Assembly (NCBI GenBank): GCA_900088475.1
Contig: FLMG01001292.1
Location: 2,069 to 19,332 of the forward strand
Direction of reading: 5' to 3'
DNA: 17,264 nt
DNA from: Hyphochytrium catenoides
Taxonomy: Eukaryota; Sar; Hyphochytriomycetes; Hyphochytriales; Hyphochytriaceae
The position numbers and the translations under genes were made by a program. The notes below the pieces were generated by a model. The model searched no databases. It was not told the origin of the DNA and saw only the letters and a list, made by a program, of their open reading frames with translations. Shown piece by piece: positions 7,718-17,264 of this stretch (positions within the stretch are counted from its first letter, which is position 1; every line of letters begins with the position of its first letter).

Positions 7718-10700
7718 ATGATATTCCGCTCCCCAAAAGAATCATTCAAAACGAATTTCGTGGCGTCGGAAATCATTTCCGTCTGCTTCCAGCTCATTTG
7801 CGATCACGTGTGAAAGACAGGCACTCTTTCATCCATTTAGAATTATTCCTCCTTCCTTCCCACTCCAGCGGTCGCCTGTCAGGTGACGGGCTCACGCACT
7901 AAAAGCAGGTGAAAGAGGTCATGGCGCAGAGGAGGCGATTGGTGTCACTTTTCAATTTCCCGTCACATCAGGAGTCAATCTACTAGCAGCCCGGCCTCTG
8001 ACGTTATTTGGGACCTTCGGTCAGGTTAGGACCCGTGGCGCGTGGTTTTTCTCCATAGTATTGTGTCTTCTCCAGTCTCCTGGTGGTCCTACTAGGCTTT
8101 CATTCAGCATCCTTCAAAAGATTAGAAGGCATAGCGGTCTCCTCTACTAGCTCAATGGGGGCCCTTGTTTGCTCGTTCCGTTGGGCCATTCCAGCCGCCT
8201 TCTATATGAAAAGTGGCGCTGGAGTAACAGCAACAAGGAAACGAGTCTCTGCGCAAAGCTAGCACATCAAGGTTGTCTGTGCGGCCAATACTAACTCAGT
8301 CTTCTTACTTGCAGTTGCGGACAAAAACCCACCTTCTGCATAGCACTGTGAAGATTGCAGGCACCCGTTGACAAAGTGTTCGCCGGTTGCTCTCATCACC
8401 TGTTTGTCAACAAGGTTCAACTAGAAGCAGTTCTGAGTAATGTATGAGTTAGCCCTAACCTCTAGCAGCATTTCTCATGACGTCCTAACAGACGGACGTT
8501 GTTGTCTGGTTGTTCTCTGGCTGTCATGGAACTAGGAATGCCAAGAAGGATAGAAATCTCCACCTTATTCTTATCGACGTTCTTGGCACCAACCAACAGC
8601 CAACGTGCTTCACTAACAACGATGGACAGACAGGAGCTACCCACAAGTCGAGCTATCCCCTAGCGCAGCTACCTCTTGCCAAGAAGGCAGCTGGTAACTG
8701 GCCTATTTATCATAAAGAAATTCCTCAATACTGGTTGTTATGACGATCACTGACCAATGGAGCACTAACCCATTGAGCACTGCACCCATCCCTCTGCTGA
8801 TAACTCAGGCGGTGCCGGGAACCATGGGAAACAAGGACAAGGCATGTCCGCTGCAAAAAGTAGACAGGTGGAAAGGAGTGACGACAAAGACGGCGCTGAA
8901 GCAACCTCACAACAGCCGATTGCAACGGATGGTGGTGTGATGGTAAGTAAGGCGGGCGGACAACAACCTTCTTGTGTTCTGGGTCTTAGCACTTATTGCG
9001 GTGCTCATGCTACCTCGTTCCCTAAGATCTCATGTTTTTCTTCTCCTGTTTGTTCATGAATAGAACGAACATAGAACCGGGAATGGCAACAACAGTATGG
9101 AGAGCAGCCTGTAAGTCTCCTCTCCGACAGGAATTCTGTCCCTTTGACCATTTTCTTCGCTATCAACGGCAGTAGTAGGCAGGGTGCTCCTCGTGGGCTA
9201 GCTTGTCTTCCATGCAAGGATCATCAGCATACTATCCTCACCTAAACATCTGGTGGTGGTGGTGAGGCTTCCCGATAAACCTCTCCTTTCCCGTTTGCTC
9301 CTTTGTTACTTATCCTCAGGTTGGCAGATGTCATAACCCAGGTGCTTGTTGATTATCTATCATCTGCCTGGAGCAACACCTGGCAGCTGCCAGCCATCAC
9401 CTATGACTTAGAGGTAGCGGTTTGCTTGATCAAGAAACGTCGTCGGCCCTATCTTTCTTATGGGAGCAAGACCGCCTGTGCCACCAATTGCAGGTACTAC
9501 AATCAAAAATAGTCAGTACAGAGCTCGGTCGAGATAACATTGTTGGTGATCGTCATTGTCGTTCGCCCACAGTGAGGACGAGAGCGATTCATGTCGGTAC
9601 CATGTAATTCTTCCATGGGCGTCTTTGAAGTCTCTACGTGAAAGTGGATGGCTGGATAAATTTTACATCGACCTGCAAAGGCAACTAAGCACGGAAGTGA
9701 TGGTGGTGAGCCAGAGTACCGCCGTATAGTCGATGCATCAGTGGTGCTGGCCTTAAAATGCTCCACGGGGAGAGGGTGGACTAGTGACGATTCTTCTGGG
9801 GACCGGGAGACAACAAGTCCCACCTGAGCTTGTTTTGCTTCCCCGACAGGAACTACAAGACAGCAATACTAAGAATAACGAATGGGGAAGTTCGCTTCTT
9901 ATCGGTAGCCAACTATGGCTCCAAGCAGTCGCAGATGCTCTGGAGGCCTGCCTGCCGCCAAAGAGGCAGCGAGAGAAGATCCAGTTTGTTCCTCCGCGGA
10001 GGATTGTCCTCTCTGTTCTTTCCAGTAGCAGCAAAATATCTTCGAATCCTGCGGATATGACCAAGCTATTTACCTTTCTTGAGCGCACTACCGAGGAAGA
10101 CTATCTCAATCTAGCTGTCGAATTCATACATTTCGTCACAGAAGAAGTTGACGGTCTCACGACTTCCGAAGGTAGTTGACGGCCATTTTGATCTCGCATC
10201 TTGATACACTTATCCAAGGGTCTGGTAATGGGATGGTACTGGGCTGCTATGTCATCCTTTTCTTTTTTGATCACCATACGAAGGCAACATGAGCTCATAT
10301 TGCTGTGCATCGCGGCTACTAGGGGCGGACAAGGATTGCCAGCACTCAGCGCTCCACCAACAAGCAAGTAAAGAAGACTTCTACTCCAGAGCACAACCAC
10401 CGATGAAAGGAGCACAATTGGTCTGCAGGCTTGCTGAGCACCTCTCACTCATTCCCAGCTGCACAGTTGAAGCCGTGGACGCTTCATCGTCTGCTGTGAG
10501 CTACCTAAAGGTGCCTAAAGAGCGAATAGGGACCACTTTGGATTTGCGGGCCAGAGAGGTGGCTAGATTTATTACCAATATTTGACCATCAGCTTTGTCC
10601 TGTCCTTATTTCAGCGGCGATGGATGAATGACCTTCTCTTTGCCGGAGTCCCAACGTCGATAATGGCCTCTTCTTCTTCCACCTCTCAAGAGTTAACGAG

Positions 10701-13024
10701 GCTCATCTTATCCATCGTGGGACGAAAAGAGGAGCTCATCAACCAAACAGGTGACGAAGAAGGATCCTCCCGACAACAAGGACGAAATGACTTTTATTTC
10801 AACAACAATGAGGATAGCTCCCCCTCGCCTGGCGCCGGGAGTTCTTACTTACCCAAAAGCGTTGCCCATGGCACTGTTTTGTTGCTGGCAACGGCCTGGC
10901 CGGCATTGGCTGACAATGGAGACCATGATGGCAACGGTTGGGCGTCAGCATTGCCCTCTCACCTCCCGCGCTCTCTTATTAGGGGAGTAGTCACAGGTCC
11001 CTCCTCGAGAAGGCTGGGGGAAACAATCACGGACAGAACGTTTACCAATTCGGACAAGAAGCGTAGAACTGGCGGCTTAGCAACAGGAGCCCCGGGGTAC
11101 GTTCCCCTATGTCGCCGGGCTGCTAATGAGTTAGTCACTCCTCTTGTTTAACGCTCATTCCTAGTTCCGCTCTCCCCTCTCAGTTTGGGCCTACCATTAT
11201 TACTAGCAGCAGACCTCACGCCTACTCGCTATCCTCATGTTATACACCTCACCAGTGCTTCTTGAAAACGCAGGTTGTTAGCAAAGCAAAGGCGGAACTC
11301 TCTCAAAGAGAAAAGCTCTTTTCCTACTCTACCAACCCAGATAAAGAGGTAATGGTACCATTACTGCTATACTGCACCGTCAACGAGAGAAAGAACTGGG
11401 TTGCTTCGAAAAAGACGCTGTCCGCCCTAATTGATATTTTCTGTCCTGCTGATAGCCGTAGCTCGTTCGCTCTGGTGGCTGGTCTTCGGCTTGCAATTGT
11501 TGACTTTAGGCCGATGCCGTCAATCTTCCAAGGGTGGATCTATGGCTCCCCTCTGGTCGTCTTTCCGTGCAGGAATGTCCAGGAGGGCCACATGTTACCT
11601 GCCGGTATCCCTCCGCCAGAGGTAAACAGACTAGCGGTACGTAAACAACAGGTGGACCACAGCAGTTATTATGGTCTCCTATTCTTCTTCGTCCGAGAAA
11701 AGAAGACTGACCCATTGATGTCCGGCCAGGAGTCAAGCAGATTGGCCCTCTCACGCCTGGCTTCCTACATGGAGAAGTTCCAGATGGCTCTGGTCTGCAT
11801 GGCTACGAATGAAGAAGTCGGGGAGGATATGGTAAGTCTAAGAATTGAGTGGAAGCGGGACAGATGCTTGATTTTTATTGTCGCGTGTTATACCTCATAA
11901 ACTCTTGGCCAAGGCTGGGGAGGATGGACACGGAGAAGATGGAGTTGTTGGTGGTGTTTGTCAATATGCTTCTTACGCTCATCATCACCATCAGCAGCAC
12001 CAGCAGCAGCAGCATAAGCTGTTGGGTCTCCGTCTGCCTGGTGATGACTCGTATGATCCGGTTTATTTCTCTCCTCGTTCGGTCCATACTACCCGCTTTT
12101 CTTCCTGGCCATCATCAGAATTAGGCTGTATAATAATGGATCACCATGGCAAGCCATGACCTTCCATTTTTACGCCTCTTCTTTCCCTTCCTTTCTTGCC
12201 AATTGCCCAGGCACAGGTGGAAGAGCCCTCACCAGTCACTAACAGGAGACGCAAAAGGACGGAAGAGCTCGGGAGAGAAGTTATTGTTAAGGCGCCAGGA
12301 TGGAAGAAGAGGTCCATGTCTACTGCCACCTCTGATTTAATGAATGATGAGGTAAGGAAACGATGCTGCTTTATTCGTGGAAGGCGTTCTCCTCCGGGAG
12401 GGGTATCCTCTGCTTAGCGTTCTCTCTATGGATAAAGAATTATACTTCAGATTGTTTCCTTATGCGGTCCATGGCAACAGCACATGGTTATTTAGCTTGG
12501 CCCTCTTACCCGTTGTTACGCTCATCGCTTCCGCTACTAGGGAGTTCAGCATTACATTCTCGTCCCGACGGCGAGGCATTTAGCAGAAGACATGGGGACT
12601 TCCAGACAGCAAAATTGGTCTTCCTCACTTTCAAGCCACCAAGAAACAACGCTCAAGGAAAGAGATGATCACGAACCTACTTTTCTACTACTAAAGGTGG
12701 CCACTGCCGACCAGGTGGGGATTCCCCTTCTTTTTAGCCGCGCCAGTTGCCTATTTTCCTATGAAAGTGGTGGCTGTAGATCTCGGCAAGGTTCTGATCC
12801 CTCTTCCTTGTCATACCTCGATTCAGAAGGAGAGCCATAATCCCTATTACTCCTTGTTGGCTGGCATTTTCTCTGCCTCTTTCCTGCCTTTTCTAACGGC
12901 GTCCACCAGATATTGTTCCCTTTTCCTCATAAGCCACCAGTGCTCTGATACGATGCTGACAGCAAGAAAGAAGGAAAGAAGATTTGTCTTTAACGCTAGG
13001 ACTTTGGAGGTGTTGGTCCAGTGA
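7718..13024 (+). CDS. Large intron-dense gene, protein family not recognised
   Basis: Exons supported by frame phase and splice sites: 7718-7807, 7883-7908, 7990-8019, 8195-8271, 8361-8414, 8492-8693, 8809-8942, 9064-9110, 9320-9493, 9573-9696, 9850-10171, 10350-10558 (or to 10510), 10615 to at least 10750, 11274-11348, 11583-11621, 11730-11831, 11914 to before 12157, 12211-12351, 12541-12696 (or to 12714), 12941-13024 (TGA at 13022-13024). The start MIFRSPKESF is the first Met of an open frame; an acceptor at 7696-7697 leaves room for an earlier exon. Joins not solved: 8271 to 8361, 10750 to 11274, 11914 exon to 12211. The protein would be about 750-950 residues. Fragments look helical (VIWDLRRLLYEKWRW, LFTFLERTTEEDYLNLAVEF, LSRLASYMEKFQMALVCMA); the tail has a basic cluster NRRRKRTEEL suggesting a nuclear protein. 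No catalytic motif is recognised. An alternative is that two genes are merged. Confidence 0.7.
11980..12015 (+). repeat. In-frame His/Gln tract
   Basis: Twelve codons made only of CAT/CAC and CAG sit in the exon that begins at 11914, in the frame that continues from the upstream exon ending GEDM. The exon goes on in frame for about 45 codons to a TGA at 12157-12159. Such tracts are common in disordered regions of nuclear proteins. Confidence 0.75.
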
Positions 13025-13102
13025 TCTCTTCTGATGAGGATGAAGGAACCCTTGCCACCTCCTGTGGGTTATCACAATATTATGCCCTAACTCTTCCTTC
13101 AG

Positions 13103-14332
13103 TTATACACGCTTCAGATAATGATGATGGTGTCTCTCCTCCTCCTCAGCTTCGCTGGTCCTCTGCGCTGCCGCTGTAGTCTCCACCACCTTTCGAGCTT
13201 CTTTTATCAAGTTTACTTCTTGCGGTCCTTGATCTCCATTGACAACCTCTAAGGTCTCAAGAAGGTGGTCATCACTCTCTAGCTTTATAAGAATAAGAAC
13301 AATATAGCTGAGATGTGGCGATCGAGAGGAGAAGGCCGAAGCAAACTTCCCTAAGGACTTCTATGTATAGATACTTCGTAGTCTCTGTCTTCTGACTTCA
13401 AGATGCAGCCAATAGATAACAGGGCACACTCTGGATGATGATATGTAGAGCAGCGAGGAGAGAAAATAGACGACTTGTTCACCGATGATGAAAGACGGCG
13501 GTGGGCTGATCCGTTGTGTTACCTGAAGCCGCCCTATCACCCTGTAATAAGAAAGGTAAGTAGTAGATAGGTCTCGAACAAATGTGTGCGCGCTCGGCCG
13601 CGGTCGACTGTCTGGATCACATGTAGGATAGATCGGCCATAATCTCTATGAAGTCGTTTTTAGGGCGGCCGCACGTAAACTGTTGTTGCTTGCCCAGCAG
13701 TGGCAGTGATCACTTAGCAAGCTTGTTGCTCTCTCCGCCGCCTGTCCAACCAGTTTTATACCAGATCAACAGGAGGTATAGCTTCTCTTGAATTTGGCCC
13801 TCAGTAGTAGCAGCCATGCGCGCAACCGTGATGTACAAGAGATGGAACGCAGAGTCGCTACTAGTGGTCTCGCATGGTCTCATAGATTTTAGGGACAAAG
13901 AAGCAGTATCGCAATGGCGCTCACAGGACCACTTTTCCAACAAAAGCTCTTCTTCATAGCAGTTGGATAGAGACTTTGCCCCTTGGGCAGATTTCTAGCT
14001 TGAGCCACGCAAAGTTCAGCTATTATTCTTTTGATGCTGACACCTACCATGGCTGATAAGATGGCCAATTAACGATGGGGCTCATTCGCTTCCTGGATTT
14101 ATTTCGGGGCGCGTACAATAGCTTTATTGTTATGGATATTTGATGGAGTTCCTCTTGTTTACTGCCTCCTTAACCTGGGAGCCTCCTTTTGGTAGGACAG
14201 CGCAACCCTCGTAGAAATAGGACAAGCTGAAGAATGGGCGTCGTAAATGGTTCCTGGCTCTCATAATACATCTGAACAGTACCGTCTTTGCTGCAGCCAA
14301 CCTTCATCCCTTTCTATTCACCTTAGTGCCAT
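13103..14332 (-). CDS. Small minus-strand gene, protein not recognised
   Basis: Exons supported: 14332-14322 (start ATG, 11 nt), 14290-14224, 13541-13523 (or longer to the right), 13430-13375, 13282-13103 (TAA at 13105-13103). The first two join across a 31-nt intron to give MALSKDGTVQMYYESQEPF then TTPILQL. The last exons join in phase to give CALLSIGCILKSEDRDYE followed by LESDDHLLETLEVVNGD, a Lys/Glu-rich helix and a C-terminal HHHHYLKRV. The middle (13542-14223) is unresolved; it contains an open frame at 13710-13943 and a possible exon near 13623-13680 with the residues KNDFIEIMADLSY. The N-terminal LxxG then PxLQ pattern loosely recalls the N-terminal OB domain of replication protein A large subunit, but the gene is too short for that protein. 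The total is probably 150-250 residues. Confidence 0.55.
14291..14321 (-). other. 31-nt intron in the small minus-strand gene
   Basis: After the 11-nt first exon (ATG GCA CTA AG) the minus strand reads gtgaat and ends ggctgcag, 31 nt in all. Splicing completes Ser (AG plus C) and enters a frame open for more than 40 codons. Unspliced, the frame stops at once (AGG TGA). Its size matches the 32-nt intron at 3674-3705. Confidence 0.45.
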
Positions 14333-14570
14333 TCTACACTTGCGTTCTTTCTGATGATGGTGATGGCTCTTTGTCCAACTGTTGCTTGCAGCTCTTCGGA
14401 CGGGGTAGTAGGAAGCTATGGAGCTGAGCGTGAGTATCCATCCAGCCTGTTTTAAACAGGTGCTGCCTGGAAGTACAGTAGGATTGGCAGCTCTGTGAAC
14501 TATACGTAGGTTGCTAGGTCCTACTTGTCTTATTGAGCAACCTTTTATGCGGGTGCGAAGAGAGAGAGAA

Positions 14571-14684
14571 GGCTTCTTGCGCCATTGATGTGCTCAGAGT
14601 AATAAGTTAGTGGTCAGTCAGAAACAAGGCTTCTTGCGCCATTGATGTGCTGAGAGTAATAAGTTAGTGGTCAGTCAGCAACAG
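14571..14684 (+). repeat. 57-bp tandem duplication, with a degenerate third fragment
   Basis: Units 14571-14627 and 14628-14684 begin ggcttcttgcgccattgatg and differ at only a few positions (a C/G change in the middle and changes near the junction). A short further echo (aggtcag, then tcgtcatt) recurs at 14683-14703 and 14738-14758, offset 55 bp. No coding frame runs through it. The near identity implies a recent event. Confidence 0.9.
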
Positions 14685-15084
14685 GTCAGCTAGTCGTCAT
14701 TCGTTTGTCCCTATAAACTCTATTTGGAGTCATTGATAGGTCAGGTGATCGTCATTGGTTGTTGCACGGTGACTTTGTTCAGAGACTGGCGCATGAGGCA
14801 GCAGCAACAGACTATGCATACCAGGAGGGTTGGGTGCTGTGGAGGGAGTGCTGTTATTATTAGGGGGAAGAAAAGGAATAGTGTGCCACAAAAGAAGCTT
14901 CTTCGTTTGGCACCCCCGCCAGAGAAGAAGAACAACACACGTTACTGGCCAGGGCGTGTGCCATGCTGTTGCCCTTCTTCACTTAGAAAATAAAACGTCA
15001 GAAGAAAAGAACAATAAACAAAGCACTACACATCTATTTCTTCCTCCATAACCACCCTTCCCTTGAACAAGAGATCTCAGGTGG
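14685..15084. other. No gene seen
   Basis: An 89-codon plus-strand frame (14724-14993) and its shadows are rich in Cys, Arg and Gln, with no splice-site support or recognisable motif. I treat the stretch as non-coding. Confidence 0.5.
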
Positions 15085-15162
15085 CTAGTTGGTGGGCTTG
15101 AGGGCCTGGTTTGTACGACGAAGAAAGCCATAAGGTTTGCCTTCAGATGATAGTTTGGCCAT
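15085..15162 (-). other. Possible short terminal exon
   Basis: A minus-strand frame ending at TAG 15087-15085 encodes MAKLSSEGKPYGFLRRTN and seven more residues; it is open upstream for about 30 codons, with a pyrimidine-rich acceptor (cttcccatcccag) available. It reads like natural protein but has no confirmed partner exon to the right, so it stays a candidate. Confidence 0.2.
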
Positions 15163-15631
15163 GCTGGCGGCGGGGCTGGTAGGACCGAGGATCACCTGGG
15201 ATGGGAAGCACAGCAGGAACGCTGACTGGTGAGCAGCAGGAGGAGGAAAGGGAAGAAGGTTTAGCCATCAGTTCCCTTTGAACCTGCTACAGAGCTGCCC
15301 TATTTATGGGGGGGCTGGACCATCACTCTGCTCCCTGCTGGCGCTGCCCCCCACCCCCCGCTTATACCATTCTCCTAGTGTTCTGTCCTTTGCATATATG
15401 GCAGAAGCTCCCTACACCTTAGGGAGGAGGGCTTCCCCCCTTCTATTTGCCTCCACTTTGGCCAACCGTGTAACATTTTGCTTAGTACTATGGCACTAAC
15501 AGGCTAATTCACCCCAAAAAGGAGACAGTGGGGATATTACTACTGGTGGGAGGATGCTGTCTCTTAGACCATACTCCAGGGTGGGGGCCACCTTATCCCC
15601 ACCCGTCGCTTCCACTGCGATACCAGGCCTT

Positions 15632-15658
15632 GGGATTCGGGGCGTGGATGGGTCAGGG
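15632..15658 (+). other. G-quadruplex motif
   Basis: Four G-runs (15632-15634, 15639-15642, 15650-15652, 15656-15658) are separated by loops of 4, 7 and 3 nt, meeting the usual G3+N1-7 rule on the plus strand. More G-runs follow at 15677-15686. Confidence 0.7.
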
Positions 15659-15860
15659 TAGGACATTAGCTAATGGGCAGGGGGGAACCCTCTCAGCAAA
15701 GGAGACGCATGGCGGTTGGGGGCTAAATCGACCACGCACATTACAGTTCTAGGTCCTTTCTATAGGCAGCGCCTCCCCATCTCCCTGCTGTACCTCTACT
15801 TGGGAAGAATGTACGCCCGCCCCCCCCTCTCCCGGCTTATGTGGCGTGGTACTAAATGTT

Positions 15861-15874
15861 AGGCCTTCGGGCCT
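15861..15874. other. Short hairpin with TTCG loop
   Basis: The sequence aggccttcgggcct forms a perfect 5-bp stem capped by TTCG, the very stable UUCG tetraloop form in RNA. No surrounding RNA gene is recognisable. Confidence 0.4.
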
Positions 15875-15976
15875 GCTGTGTAAGGCGCTGTGGCCCTCAC
15901 GCCATGGCGGGACTGCTCTGTCTGCCCTCAAGTGAAGCTAAAGAACTACTGTAAACGGAAAGGAGGCCACCACCGG

Positions 15977-16023
15977 GACAGACTGACAGACAGACAGACA
16001 CACAGACAGACAAACAGACAAAA
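15977..16023 (+). repeat. (GACA)n microsatellite
   Basis: About eleven imperfect copies of GACA, interrupted by single substitutions (ctga, caca, aaca). Confidence 0.9.
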
Positions 16024-16203
16024 ATGCAGGCAAAAGACAGGGGAAAAGACCAGACGAAGAGGAGAAAGAAACCCAGTGTTCTGTATAAGAAAGGGAGACG
16101 GCTCTAAGAGGATGACGGAAGGAAGCCAAATGGACGATAGCAAAGCAGCTCGACAAGATGGGAACAGAAGATAGAGGCAGGAGGAACAATGTTTCACTCG
16201 CAA

Positions 16204-16247
16204 CCTCTCTCTCTCTCTCTCTCTTCTCCCTCTTGAAGGACTGGTTT

Positions 16248-16277
<30 letters not shown>
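16204..16277 (+). repeat. (CT)n tracts
   Basis: Two nearly pure CT runs (about 16204-16224 and 16248-16277), separated by a short unique spacer. Confidence 0.9.
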
Positions 16278-16279
<2 letters not shown>

Positions 16280-16410
16280 ATGCGCCTCTCAGGCATTCAG
16301 AGGGGGAGCGCAAGAAAGGAAGGAAGAGAGGGAAGAAGGTGCATCAAGTTCAAACGAAGCCTAATTTTTTCCATTGTGGCAACGGAACATGAAGGAGGTC
16401 AAGGGAGAGA

Positions 16411-16456
16411 GGAGAGAGAAGAGATGAAGATGAGGAGAGAGAAGAGATGAAGATGA
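16411..16456 (+). repeat. 23-bp perfect tandem duplication in a GA-rich tract
   Basis: Units 16411-16433 and 16434-16456 are identical, beginning ggagagagaagagatgaaga. They lie in a purine-rich block (about 16310-16470). Confidence 0.9.
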
Positions 16457-17264
16457 GGGAAGAGCGCCCATCCCACAACCAGACTGCTTCTCTCTCTCTG
16501 GGTGGCTGAGGTCGAGTGGATGCACTAGTGAATGTTATGGAAGGGCAGGAGTGTCTCCCCTTTTCTCCACCTCCACGGCGGCCCTCTTCTCCTGGATTTC
16601 TTCCACCACGTCTCTCATCCTCGTTTCTCTCTCTCTCTGCTCCTCAGCATTCAACGGGCTGCGATCGGGTTAATTGTCTGTCTTAGAGTGACTCTGTCTC
16701 GCGGTTCCATTTCTGCCTGACAGGCTGGACTGCCCCCACAATGAACGGCAACCTCCTCGTCGTTCTCCTCCTTTGCCTCATTCGGCCATTGTGCAACTGG
16801 AGAAAGAGCCCATCTCTCCTCGTCCATAGCAAGCACTAGGTCTACCACCCGCCAGTCTCTCTCTGCTCGTCTCTCCCCATCTCTCTCTCTCTCTCTCTCT
16901 CTCGCCTGTCTGCTGTAGAACTACAAGTCTTCTCCTGCATTTACCTCGTTCTATCACCCATTCGTCCCTTCGCCACCAAGATCGGAGCAAGCCTCTCCTG
17001 ATAGGTGGTTCCCTGTTCCCGTGGATCTTTTCTCTCTGCCTAAAGTCTTCTTCTCTCTCCTTCAAGTCTTCCTGCTCTTCCTCGACGCCAGATTAGTCCC
17101 TAGTTTAATCAGGGTCGGAGACAGAGCACGCATAGATCGAAGGCCCTTTCTATCCATTATCTGTATCTAATGGAAAGACAGAACGAGGGAAGAGATAGAA
17201 AAGGCTATTAAAGGGTGAAAGGGAGAGGAAGTTGGTACGACGTGGGGGAAGAGTATTCGTAGGT
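16457..17264. other. Pyrimidine-rich, no gene seen
   Basis: Open frames on both strands here are Ser/Leu- or Arg/Glu-rich products of the CT/GA composition. No convincing exon with splice signals is visible, and the window ends without a recognisable gene. Confidence 0.5.
16880..16903 (+). repeat. (CT)n tract
   Basis: About twelve CT dinucleotides, in a broader pyrimidine-rich region that also includes CT runs at 16488-16498 and 16626-16638. Confidence 0.9.

Larger units (their letters stand above)
15163..15976. other. GC-rich stretch with C and G homopolymer runs, no gene seen
   Basis: Runs of six to nine C or G occur repeatedly (near 15308-15315, 15348-15358, 15679-15686, 15819-15829). 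Open frames here are short and Pro/Gly/Leu-rich on both strands. I find no exon chain, RNA gene or transposon ends. Confidence 0.5.

Noticed and set aside
8367-8411. Perfect 9-bp inverted repeat (gttgacaaa with tttgtcaac, 27-nt loop)
   Set aside because: It overlaps a probable coding exon, is short, and has no terminator, transposon or RNA context.
10751-10990. 79-codon plus-strand frame beginning MTKKDPPDNK
   Set aside because: The overlapping frame that continues directly from the exon at 10615 is longer and open, so this is probably a shadow, though the join to 11274 remains open.
11431-11625. Hydrophobic, membrane-like frame
   Set aside because: It begins inside another open frame, has no fitting splice phase, and its hydrophobicity follows from CTC/TTG-rich sequence.
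13103-14332. Replication protein A large subunit
   Set aside because: Only the first 30 residues loosely resemble its N-terminal domain; the C-terminal exons do not, and the gene is far too short.
15977-16023. CRISPR-like array
   Set aside because: It is a four-base microsatellite without spacers, in a eukaryotic sequence.
1-17264. tRNA, rRNA or spliceosomal RNA genes
   Set aside because: I looked for A/B-box pairs, cloverleaf arms and conserved snRNA cores and saw none; a covariance-model search would be decisive.
1-17264. Transposable element genes or terminal repeats
   Set aside because: No reverse transcriptase, integrase or transposase motif and no long terminal or inverted repeats were recognised; only tandem and simple repeats are present.

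Overview
The window is nuclear DNA from a microbial eukaryote. Genes are interrupted by many short GT-AG introns (about 30 to 360 nt), lie close together on both strands, and are separated by CT/GA-rich repeats. The lineage cannot be fixed from this stretch. An algal or protist genome fits best, and nothing looks bacterial or vegetation-scale plant or animal. Every gene model here was spliced by eye, using reading-frame phase and splice consensus.

Layout. (1) 108-273, plus strand: the last coding exon of an unidentified gene that begins outside the window. (2) 466 to at least 5597, minus strand: the best-supported gene, an ARF guanine-nucleotide exchange factor. Fifteen exons join without a phase clash into 979 residues in the order ankyrin-like segment, PH domain, IQ motif, complete Sec7 domain, cytohesin-type PH domain, Ser-rich and acidic tail. 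Its 5' end lies somewhere in 5598-7206, where candidate exons and TTC-rich DNA occur. (3) 7718-13024, plus strand: a roughly 20-exon gene for a protein I do not recognise, with a His/Gln tract and a basic NLS-like cluster near the C-terminus. (4) 13103-14332, minus strand: a small unidentified gene, convergent with gene 3 with only 78 bp between stop codons. (5) 14333-17264: mostly non-coding, with a 57-bp tandem duplication, a G-quadruplex motif, a UUCG-type hairpin, a GACA microsatellite and alternating CT and GA tracts.

Function. The only confident biological role is membrane-trafficking control by the Sec7 protein: it should load GTP on an ARF-family GTPase at phosphoinositide-bearing membranes, with the IQ motif offering calmodulin binding. 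I see no functional link between it and its neighbours. Two introns of only 31 and 32 nt, in two different genes, are a notable feature of the genome.
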